A stretch of DNA of 6,401 nucleotides from Ilumatobacteraceae bacterium. Lineage in GTDB: Bacteria; Actinomycetota; Acidimicrobiia; Acidimicrobiales; Ilumatobacteraceae. Location of the stretch: the NCBI GenBank assembly GCA_019090765.1, contig JAHRVJ010000357.1, forward strand, positions 1 through 6,401. Direction: 5' to 3'. The first letter of the stretch is position 1, and each line of letters begins with the position of its first letter. The position numbers and the translations under genes were made by a program. This document shows, one piece after another, positions 1-6,401 of this stretch. The notes below the pieces were generated by a model. It worked only from the letters and a program-made list of their open reading frames with translations, was not told the DNA's origin and did no database searches.

Positions 1-1892
1 ACCTGAACAGCGCTGGCATCAGAATCAATGCGGCGCATCTGTGGGCCGGGCTCGATTGTTCCCTCCGCCTCCAACCGCAATCGCTCAAGGCTCCGGCCCA
101 CAGCCACCGCCGATGTGCCAGACCCGCCGAACTCGGTGGCCAGTACCTCTGCAATGTGATCGATGTCAGTCAGCTCGCGTTCACCACCGTGCTCGCCGAG
201 CAGTGCCCCGACCAGGCCGCTCTCGGATCGCACTGTGTCGTACCAGGCAAGCAGCGGCCGGCTGGCCAGCTGATCGGCCCACAGCGCACACCGCTGCTGG
301 AGGTCGGCCAGGCGGCCGGTTGCGCCCTCGGCCAACGGGTCGAGGTCTGCTGGTTCACAGCGCAAGAAAACACCGAGACCGGCCGCACGCACAGTTGGGG
401 CATGTGATGGTCGTTCGAGCGCCGCTAAGAGCAGCGCCCATTCGGCAACCGCGGGAGTTTCGAGCACGCTGCCCGTTCGAGTGGTGACGGCTGGGATTCC
501 GGCCCGCGCGAGGGCCCGCGTTACTTCCTCGGCCCGCGCGTGAGATGGCACCAGAATCGCGACGTCACCTGGGCCAACCGCGGCCGCCCGTTCGCTGCCG
601 TCGGGGGTGGCGAGCTGATGGTTATCGAACAGGTCGATCAGGACCTGCACGAGATCGCTCAGGATCGAACGCGCAACTAGCGGAGACGAATTTTCTCGGC
701 CCTTCATCAACCGCGGGTCTCTCGACACCCTACGGACCACAACCGGCGCGCCCGGGCTAAGCGATCGGTCGGCCGCCGTGAGAGCAGCGTGCACGGGATC
801 GGCAACAATGCGCGAGTCGCCAAGTTCGACTCCCTCGACTAGGGCGTTGGTAGCTGCAACAAGGTCGGCGTCGCTGCGATAGTTGGTCCGCAAGCGAACC
901 GGTTCGTACCCGTCAGTCGCATCGAGGTAGGCATGCACGTCGGCACCGCGGAATCGGTAAATCGCCTGCTTGGGGTCGCCCACCGTGACCAGGTTGCCAG
1001 TGAATACAGTTTCAAAGATCCGCCACTGGAGCGGGTCGGTGTCTTGGAATTCGTCGACCAGCACCAAGTTGTAGCGGTGGTTCAACCCGGCGATCACGGC
1101 CGCCCCATCGACAGGATCGGTAATGGCATCGTTTAGTCGTGCGACCAGGTCGTCGTAGCCCATCTCCTGACGGACGAGGCGACGGCGCCCAACCTCAGCG
1201 ACCGCCTGGTGTACCAGGCCGACCCATCGCGTCAGTCGTTCGGCCGAGTCCTTCTTCGATGGAAGATCAACACTCGGGTCGGGCAACACGGTTGCTCCCG
1301 GATTGCCGAGCAGAGTATTGACCGAGTTGACGAGAGCAGTAAGAACCGTCTTGGGACCGACAGCTTTCCCTCCCCAGTTCAACGCGCCGGGGGTGTCGAC
1401 CAGCGCTTCGACGACCAGGTCGCGGCACACCTCGTCGACCACCGCTGTGCTGCCTTCGCTGAAGTCACTGCTCAGTGATGAACCCGAGCGCAGACCATTC
1501 TGACGCAGCGCCTGCTGACAGAAGCCATGAATAGTGGTGATGGTGGCCTCATCAAAGTTCGCAACCGCAGCCGCCAACCGGTCGCGACGCCTCGCTGCTT
1601 CAACCTCGTCGGGGTCAAGCAGCACCTGCATCCATGAATGTCTGTCAGGGACCTTGCCGCTGTCGAGTACCGCAAGCGCATCGACCAGGGCGCGCCGGGT
1701 TCGGTCGCGTAGTTCGGCCGCGGCCGCGCGGGTGAAGGTGACCACCAGCAGTTCAGCAGCTTCGACCCCACGTTCGGCAACATGCCGCGCGACCAGCGCA
1801 CTGAGCGAATACGTCTTACCCGTCCCGGCGCTCGCATCGATCACCAATCTCCCCGATGGCAGCGGACCGGCGAGGTCGAATTCTTCGCTCAC
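1..1892 (-). CDS. recB: RecBCD exonuclease V beta subunit RecB (3'-truncated by window edge)
   Basis: This is the 3'-5' SF1A helicase motor of RecBCD, a cytoplasmic enzyme that unwinds and resects double-strand breaks. The frame stays open from a GTG at 1892 to the left edge, giving 630 codons. Visible motifs are motif I ASAGTGKT (residues 20-27), motif Ia VTFTRAAAAELRDR soon after, TIHGFC (120-125), motif II VDEFQDTDP (279-287), motif III GDPKQAIYRFRGAD (305-318), RTNYRSD (335-341) and the domain-2 strand GDVAILVPS (442-450). The window ends in SDASAVQV, just where motif V (typically VxTIHxxKGLE) should begin, so motifs V and VI and the C-terminal nuclease cannot be seen. The GTG start is chosen because it places Walker A about 20 residues in, as in other RecB proteins, and because it overlaps the recC stop by four bases. 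The stretch between motifs I and II (about 250 residues) looks compact for RecB. AddA or AdnB is less likely because a true recC lies directly upstream. Confidence 0.95.
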   Translation of the reverse strand, partial: MSEEFDLAGPLPSGRLVIDASAGTGKTYSLSALVARHVAERGVEAAELLVVTFTRAAAAELRDRTRRALVDALAVLDSGKVPDRHSWMQVLLDPDEVEAARRRDRLAAAVANFDEATITTIHGFCQQALRQNGLRSGSSLSSDFSEGSTAVVDEVCRDLVVEALVDTPGALNWGGKAVGPKTVLTALVNSVNTLLGNPGATVLPDPSVDLPSKKDSAERLTRWVGLVHQAVAEVGRRRLVRQEMGYDDLVARLNDAITDPVDGAAVIAGLNHRYNLVLVDEFQDTDPLQWRIFETVFTGNLVTVGDPKQAIYRFRGADVHAYLDATDGYEPVRLRTNYRSDADLVAATNALVEGVELGDSRIVADPVHAALTAADRSLSPGAPVVVRRVSRDPRLMKGRENSSPLVARSILSDLVQVLIDLFDNHQLATPDGSERAAAVGPGDVAILVPSHARAEEVTRALARAGIPAVTTRTGSVLETPAVAEWALLLAALERPSHAPTVRAAGLGVFLRCEPADLDPLAEGATGRLADLQQRCALWADQLASRPLLAWYDTVRSESGLVGALLGEHGGERELTDIDHIAEVLATEFGGSGTSAVAVGRSLERLRLEAEGTIEPGPQMRRIDSDASAVQ

Positions 1893-4800
1893 GACGCTTC
1901 ACCACCCTCGTCGTGCCCTTCGCCAAACACCGGCTCGCCGGAATCGTCGAGCTCCTCGGTGACCTCGACTGCATTCGTAAAGATCTGCCAAACCCACCGC
2001 GCCACCGCCACTGCCCGACCATCGCGACGATCGCGGTCGTCGGATCGAGTGAACTCAGCCAGCAGTGGCGGATCGGTCTCGGCAATCGGATCGAGCAGGA
2101 GCGAATCGAGCGATGGGTCGGGCCACAAGAAACTCACGAACGCGTCATACCAGTGTCGTTCGAGCTGTTGGTACGCCCCGACATAATCGTCGACAGCGAG
2201 CCGCTCTGAGACCACATCGAACAGCGGAACAGAGTCGCGACGCGACCACTCAAGCAGCTCAGCGGCGAGTGCAAGAACGCTCGCGGCGTTTGCCAGCCGG
2301 TCTCTATCTGAGCCTCGCAAGCGCATGGCCAGCGCGGTTGGCTGGGCACTACTGTTTTTGCCGCGAGTGATCAGCACCCCCGACCATGCAACCTTGGGGT
2401 CTTGAACTTGGATGGCCGCGAGACGCACCGCCAGGGCAAGACGGTGCGACGGCCGCGGACGGGCAAAACGAATATCAACAACGCGCGTCCCAACAATTCC
2501 AGCGACACTTCCGGTGACGTGAAGAGCAGCGCGGTCACCATCCAACGACCCCGCCGGTAGTTGCTGATCGACAAGCACTTCGTCGGGCGTAATGAGTGTC
2601 ACCCCCCACCGATCGGCAACAGCTTCCAGTGCGCCAATCTCGGTGCTGACGGCTACCAACGCGTCGGAACTCAACTCACCGGGGGGCAACCGGCCATCAA
2701 GACGAGCGACTGCCATCCATTCGGCGACGTCTTCACCGTGACGACGAGCCGCGAGCAGGTCACGACCTAGCTGACTGACCTGCAATGGATCGGCAGCAAT
2801 CGGAAGGCCGTCATCCAAGCTCTCTGCCTCAACGGGCAAACGGACACTCAGACGGTGTTGGAGGTACACCTTGGACGGATTGACGATGGCATCAACGAGG
2901 TCATCAAGGTCGGCTGAAGCGAATGGAACGCCAGGCAGGCTCCACGCGGACGCAACAGCATCGTTGGATGCAGGAAGAGCCGCGGCAGTGGCCCGGCGAG
3001 CCTGAGCCGCGGCGAGCATCGCCGTGTCGAAAGTGAACGGCGACTCAATGCCCGCGACAAGTTCGCTCGGCCGCAGCGCGGCCTCATTGAAACCGTGCCG
3101 GGGATGGTGAGTAACGATCGGCGACCGACGCTCACCCAACTCGACGGTCTGCCCGACAACATCGAGTAGTTCGACGAGCGGAACGATCAGCGGGGTGTTG
3201 TGATTAGTAGTGATATCGGACCCATTGCAAGTGATGATCAACTGGTCATTGGCAGCCAACACCGCATCCAGTAGCACCTGACGACCTTGGAACCGCGGGT
3301 GACGTTCTCCGATACACGGGTGGCCACCCAGCACATCATCGCCATCGAAAGTGCCCGCTCGAAGTGCGCCGTCGTCGAGGCCGAGCAAGCAGACGATGCG
3401 TGCAGGAACACCGTGTTGCGGCACGAGTGAGCTGACTGTTACCGATCCGCTGCGTAACGACAGATGACCGGGACGATCCGCAAACGAGTCGGCGAGCAAA
3501 GCCCGGATGTCGGCAATGGCCAGTGGGATGTCACACGTATCAGCGACGGAATCACCGAGCTGGGCCGACGCGGATATCGCATCGAGCTCGCGATGCACTC
3601 GCTGTTGGCGCCACGCCTGGTCGTCGTCGACGGCACAAAACGTGTCGAGCATGTCGTGTAACAACTCGACCCACTCGCCAACGGGACGCGACTCCTGCAC
3701 TACGAGATGCAGGTCGACGAGACGCGCCAGCAGATCAGCCAACGTGCCGACCAGTGCCAGGTCGTCGGAACCAAGATCGTCGAAAGGAACCACTTCGCCA
3801 ACCACCACCCGGGGCGTAGGCGCCGACATGGCGCTGCCCGCCAAGAGTTGGTCGACCATTAACCGCCACGTGCCAGCGGTGATTGTTTCGGGAAGGCCCC
3901 AAGCCGTTCGGTGCTCGGGCGACAGACCCCAATGCGTGCCGAGTTCACTACACCAGCCAGCGAGTTGTTCGATGTCGCCGATCGACCAACCCAACCGCGT
4001 ACGAACGGGATCGGCCTGCACAAACGCCAGCACCTCCGACAGGCTTGCCCGACCCGAGACGAGCCCGAGCAACGCCGGCAATGCCCCCGTAAGCGGATCG
4101 TCGGTGGTCAAGGACCTGTCGCCGATCCGCACCGGAATGGGTAGCGAGCCACGAGCGAACACCGCCTCTACCAAAGGAGCGAACCGTTCAAGGTCGGGAC
4201 ACAGCACCACAACATCGTGAGCGGCCAAGGTTGGGTCGGCGACGAAGGCATGGCCGAGCGCATCGCGCAACACTTCGAGTTGGCGGACCTCGCCGTGGCA
4301 AGCATGAACCTGAAAGCTGCCGTCGGAGGCATCGAGCCCCGGCTGTAACACCGGTTTCTCATCGAACCGGATCGCGTGCTGCAGCGCGCTCAACACGGTG
4401 GGTGCTGCCGTTGAGTTCGCGTCAACCGACTCGGCGTGTTCGGTGACCTGCTCGAGACCCCCGACCAGCGCCCGAGTTTCGAGCGGGGGCCTCCCCCACG
4501 ACGCAATGAGCGGATGCGTGGTGTGGGATGCAATGTCGAGCATGTTGCGGGCCATCAACGATCCGCCAAGCCGATGCGGAGACGATGCCCAGGCCGTACG
4601 CGACGAGTGCCGCAAATACACATGGACCTCACGTGTTTCACCAAGCGACGTGAGCACCGCCAACATTGTTGGCGCGATTGACCCCGCCCCGAACAGCGAC
4701 ACCCGTTGCGGCAACGACGGTTGCACCCGACCCGACCGAAGTGCCTCGAGCAGACTCGGGAGTCGCTCGGGTGGGGATGGAACAGCAATGCGTGCCCGCA

Positions 4801-5341
4801 CCTCCCGCCACAGCGCGGGCTGCCATAGCTGAGCCTGATTGAGCTGAGCGGGCTCGCCGTCGGCGGTGAGCGTGCCATCGACATCTCTGCCGGCTGCCCA
4901 GGCTTCGATCATTCGCGGTCGCTGGGTGGCGTACCGGTCGAAGAGATCGGCGATGTAACGGGCAAGTAGCCACTGGTCGACGTCGTCGTTGCTGGGAGTA
5001 GGGACCCGGACTGACCCAGCGACCAACTCTTCGAGCACCGCCCAGGTGAGGCGGGATAGTTGCCAAGGATCTGATTGTGAGTCGTTCGCACGAACCGGAT
5101 CGCCAAGGGCTCGCGCCATGAAACGCCCAGGGAAGATGAACTCCACATTGGCGACGACGCCGTCGCCAAGACCGGTTTCCCCAAGCCGACGACCCAGCCC
5201 TGCCATGGCGTAGTCGGCCAGGCCCGCAGTGGGAACCACTAGGACCTCAGCCGTGAACGGGTCGGGCGGCGGAACAGCCAATACACCTGCCAGTGACGCG
5301 AGCAGGGGATCGAGCTCGTCGGCGTGGTGCAGGTGGAGCAT
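1889..5341 (-). CDS. recC: RecBCD exonuclease V gamma subunit RecC (complete)
   Basis: RecC is the scaffold of RecBCD. It splits the incoming duplex, feeds the 3' strand past RecB, and in E. coli scans it for Chi. The product is 1150 residues, close to E. coli RecC (about 1120). The start MLHLHHADELDPLLASLA matches the family N-terminus. Family blocks follow in order: DPFTAEVLVVPTAG (27-40), ANVEFIFPGRF (64-74), IADLFDRY (130-137), SFQVHACHG around 346-350, VVLCPDLERFAPLVEAVF (378-395), VCLLGLDDG (ending at 658), then the C-terminal nuclease-like fold with the signature NPSKVYLQHRL. No Walker A or DEXQ box is seen, as expected for this inactivated helicase fold. Oddities are VPQHGVPAR where E. 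coli has MPMRSIPFK, loss of the Pro-Arg after the DDG segment, several altered Chi-contact positions, and an acidic C-terminal tail. The gene starts 86 bases after the ATPase gene and its stop overlaps the recB start. Confidence 0.95.
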   Translation of the reverse strand: MLHLHHADELDPLLASLAGVLAVPPPDPFTAEVLVVPTAGLADYAMAGLGRRLGETGLGDGVVANVEFIFPGRFMARALGDPVRANDSQSDPWQLSRLTWAVLEELVAGSVRVPTPSNDDVDQWLLARYIADLFDRYATQRPRMIEAWAAGRDVDGTLTADGEPAQLNQAQLWQPALWREVRARIAVPSPPERLPSLLEALRSGRVQPSLPQRVSLFGAGSIAPTMLAVLTSLGETREVHVYLRHSSRTAWASSPHRLGGSLMARNMLDIASHTTHPLIASWGRPPLETRALVGGLEQVTEHAESVDANSTAAPTVLSALQHAIRFDEKPVLQPGLDASDGSFQVHACHGEVRQLEVLRDALGHAFVADPTLAAHDVVVLCPDLERFAPLVEAVFARGSLPIPVRIGDRSLTTDDPLTGALPALLGLVSGRASLSEVLAFVQADPVRTRLGWSIGDIEQLAGWCSELGTHWGLSPEHRTAWGLPETITAGTWRLMVDQLLAGSAMSAPTPRVVVGEVVPFDDLGSDDLALVGTLADLLARLVDLHLVVQESRPVGEWVELLHDMLDTFCAVDDDQAWRQQRVHRELDAISASAQLGDSVADTCDIPLAIADIRALLADSFADRPGHLSLRSGSVTVSSLVPQHGVPARIVCLLGLDDGALRAGTFDGDDVLGGHPCIGERHPRFQGRQVLLDAVLAANDQLIITCNGSDITTNHNTPLIVPLVELLDVVGQTVELGERRSPIVTHHPRHGFNEAALRPSELVAGIESPFTFDTAMLAAAQARRATAAALPASNDAVASAWSLPGVPFASADLDDLVDAIVNPSKVYLQHRLSVRLPVEAESLDDGLPIAADPLQVSQLGRDLLAARRHGEDVAEWMAVARLDGRLPPGELSSDALVAVSTEIGALEAVADRWGVTLITPDEVLVDQQLPAGSLDGDRAALHVTGSVAGIVGTRVVDIRFARPRPSHRLALAVRLAAIQVQDPKVAWSGVLITRGKNSSAQPTALAMRLRGSDRDRLANAASVLALAAELLEWSRRDSVPLFDVVSERLAVDDYVGAYQQLERHWYDAFVSFLWPDPSLDSLLLDPIAETDPPLLAEFTRSDDRDRRDGRAVAVARWVWQIFTNAVEVTEELDDSGEPVFGEGHDEGGEAS
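1899..1903 (-). promoter_or_regulatory. Ribosome binding site of recB inside the recC 3' end
   Basis: The minus strand reads GGTGA, ending six bases before the recB GTG, and matches part of the anti-Shine-Dalgarno complement AGGAGGTGA. It lies within the last codons of recC and supports the GTG at 1892 as the recB start. With the GTGA stop-start overlap it suggests that ribosomes finishing recC re-initiate on recB. Confidence 0.5.
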
Positions 5342-5349
5342 CTCAGTAG

Positions 5350-5355
5350 ATATTA
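5350..5355 (-). promoter_or_regulatory. Probable -10 element (TAATAT) of a leaderless recC promoter
   Basis: On the minus strand TAATAT lies eight bases before the recC ATG and fits the actinobacterial TANNNT pattern. A start point seven to nine bases downstream would fall on or one to two bases before the A of the ATG, giving a leaderless or near-leaderless mRNA. This fits the absence of a Shine-Dalgarno sequence there. No good -35 hexamer is seen 16 to 18 bases upstream (CAACTA, CCAACT or GCCAAC), which lowers confidence. It is the only AT-rich hexamer of this kind in an otherwise GC-rich gap. Confidence 0.45.
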
Positions 5356-5392
5356 CGCGAGGGGTGCCGCGTAGTTGGCTTGCGGGTTAACA

Positions 5393-5401
5393 CTCCGACA
5401 A
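5393..5401 (-). promoter_or_regulatory. Partial match to the RecA-independent (PafBC) damage-response element
   Basis: The minus strand reads TTGTCGGAG, matching eight of nine positions of TTGTCRGTG, the upstream half of the mycobacterial RecA-NDp motif (TTGTCRGTG-N8-TANNNT) used by PafBC. The second half is not found at the expected spacing: after eight bases the sequence is CGCAAG. The TAATAT hexamer is 37 bases further on. It could be a decayed or diverged site, or chance. Confidence 0.2.
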
Positions 5402-5427
5402 CCACTGGTGGCGCCTGCTGAGTTCGT

Positions 5428-6401
5428 TCAGACGATGCCGCCATCGAGCGGCACAATGCGCGCGCCGACAGCTTTGGCCGCCTCAACGGTGCGGCGATGG
5501 CATGTGAACAGCACCACCTGGTGACCATTATTGGACGCCTCGGCCAACAGCGGCAACACCTGGCGGGACCGCTCGTCGTCGAGATGGATCAGCGGATCGT
5601 CGCAAATGATCGGGAAGCGAAAACCGCGGTCGGCAGCATCCTGGTCGGCCATCGCCAACCGTAAAGCCAAATACAACAGCGCCCGCGCTCCGGTGGAAAG
5701 CTGATGCGCTGGGACCTCAACACCATTGCGGCCACGCACTGAAACCTGCGCAGTCGACCCGTCCTGGCTAACGAGGATGTGCTCCCACTCGGACTGCACC
5801 GCGACCAACAACTCGCTGGCCCGTTTCACGAGTGCCGGCTGGTTGGCCTGACGTTGCTGCTCGGCCACCTCCGACAACAGCCGGCGCGCGACACTATGCG
5901 CGGCCGCCTCAATCACTCGGTCGTCGGAGGCCTCATCAAGTGCCCCCGCCTCGGCGCTGAGCCGTGCCAGTTCGGACTCCTGAGCGATGCCCTCCAGCCT
6001 TTCGCCAAGCGCACCGACTTGCTCTTGCAGACCCGACCGCTCCTTTTTGAGTAGCCCGACTTGGCTACTTAACTCGTCTCGCTGACGAACGAGTGAGTCT
6101 TTCGAGTTGCCCTGACTCTCCAGCTCACGCACCTGGTCATTTTGGCTCACCGCCTTGTCGACGTAACGCCTGGCTTCGCGCTCGTTCGCAGAGAGTTCCG
6201 CTCGCTTGTTGCGGAGTTCAACGAGCTCATCGCACCGACTAGCGACCGCGGCGGGCGACCACACTTCAACCTCAGCCGCTATCGGAGCGATCAGCGTGCG
6301 GTACGCGTACCTGGCTGCGACGTGCTCACTGCTAGCCGATTCGAATTCGAGCCGCTTAGTGGTGACGGCTTGGAAACCTTCGATCAGCTCAGACGCATCA
6401 G
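5428..6401 (-). CDS. YhaN/SbcC-like coiled-coil ABC ATPase, C-terminal part
   Basis: This is the C-terminal 323 residues of a larger protein whose start lies beyond the right edge; the frame is open to base 6401. Counting from the first whole codon, a charged, leucine-rich coiled coil runs over about residues 55-150. It is followed by an ATPase head half with the ABC signature QLSTGARALLYLALRLA (LSTG from 234), Walker B and D-loop FPIICDDPLIHLDDER (the DDP at 267-269), and the H-loop FTCHRR (His at 301). LSxGxRxxLYLALRLA plus DDPxxxxDDER is the pattern of YhaN-type ATPases, relatives of SbcC/Rad50; Asp instead of Glu after the Walker B Asp is normal there. Known relatives pair with an SbcD/YhaO-type phosphoesterase and process DNA ends; that role here is inference. 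RecN, RecF and plain SbcC are less likely because of the LYLALRLA signature. The N-terminal Walker A cannot be checked. A GTG at 6264 is internal, not the start. Confidence 0.85.
   Translation of the reverse strand, partial: DASELIEGFQAVTTKRLEFESASSEHVAARYAYRTLIAPIAAEVEVWSPAAVASRCDELVELRNKRAELSANEREARRYVDKAVSQNDQVRELESQGNSKDSLVRQRDELSSQVGLLKKERSGLQEQVGALGERLEGIAQESELARLSAEAGALDEASDDRVIEAAAHSVARRLLSEVAEQQRQANQPALVKRASELLVAVQSEWEHILVSQDGSTAQVSVRGRNGVEVPAHQLSTGARALLYLALRLAMADQDAADRGFRFPIICDDPLIHLDDERSRQVLPLLAEASNNGHQVVLFTCHRRTVEAAKAVGARIVPLDGGIV

Larger units (their letters stand above)
5342..5427. other. 86-base gap between the ATPase gene and recC
   Basis: This is the only non-coding stretch in the window. 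It holds a -10-like hexamer next to the recC start and a partial match to a damage-response element, both listed separately. A short inverted repeat, ccactggtgg (5402-5411), is too small and lacks a T run, so I see no convincing terminator for the ATPase gene. Read-through from the ATPase gene into recC is possible. No Shine-Dalgarno sequence is obvious before the recC ATG, and no LexA-type TCGAAC-N4-GTTCGA box is present. Confidence 0.6.

Noticed and set aside
41..487. Plus-strand open frame of 148 codons opposite recB
   Set aside because: It lies antisense to a clear RecB helicase region. The product is rich in Arg and Pro with no recognisable domain, as expected from a shadow frame in GC-rich DNA.
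1472..1837. Minus-strand open frame of 121 codons within recB
   Set aside because: It is a shifted frame over the RecB motif I region. The RecB frame shows Walker A and TIHGFC here, while this frame shows nothing recognisable.
1..1892. Possible frameshift or pseudogene in recB, because no closed reading frame ends within the window
   Set aside because: Reading triplets from 1892 to 3 shows no in-frame stop and all expected helicase motifs in one frame. The gene is simply cut by the window edge.
3507..4220. Plus-strand open frame of 237 codons opposite recC
   Set aside because: It is composed mostly of Ser, Arg, Thr and Pro with no domain, and is fully antisense to conserved RecC blocks, so it is a shadow of recC codon bias.
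5402..5411. Inverted repeat ccactggtgg as a terminator of the ATPase gene
   Set aside because: The stem is three to four base pairs at most and no T run follows, so it is not a credible intrinsic terminator.
5342..5427. LexA/SOS operator ahead of recC
   Set aside because: No TCGAAC-N4-GTTCGA-like or CTG-N10-CAG-like palindrome was found in the gap.

Overview
The window is a chromosomal stretch read entirely from the minus strand. It carries three genes of DNA double-strand-break processing, in transcription order (right to left): the 3' end of a coiled-coil ABC/SMC-type ATPase resembling YhaN/SbcC (5428-6401, entering from the right edge), a complete recC (1889-5341), and the first 630 codons of recB (1-1892, leaving by the left edge). 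I see no RNA gene, insertion sequence, CRISPR array, attachment site or long repeat. Apart from an 86-base gap between the ATPase gene and recC, the whole window is coding.

The organism is probably a moderately high-GC actinobacterium. The G+C content is about 60% by eye. The order recC-recB matches the mycobacterial recC-recB-recD cluster rather than the Escherichia coli order with ptrA between recC and recB. The start of recC looks leaderless, which is common in that phylum. I cannot name a genus.

RecB and RecC should form the core of a RecBCD helicase-nuclease. RecB is the 3'-5' SF1A helicase motor plus a C-terminal nuclease that lies outside the window. RecC is the catalytically dead helicase-like scaffold that splits the duplex and, in E. 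coli, reads Chi. The two genes overlap by four bases (GTGA), so their translation is probably coupled. recD is expected beyond the left edge. The upstream ATPase belongs to a family that usually works with an SbcD/YhaO-type phosphoesterase. That partner, if present, would lie beyond the right edge.

The most interesting points are these. All five E. coli Chi-contact positions that I can align in the RecC N-terminus are substituted here, while the nearby DLFD motif is kept. A YhaN-like ATPase sits directly next to recCB. The gap holds a likely leaderless promoter for recC. The same gap holds an 8-of-9 match to the mycobacterial RecA-independent (PafBC) damage-response element, but not at the spacing that element normally needs.
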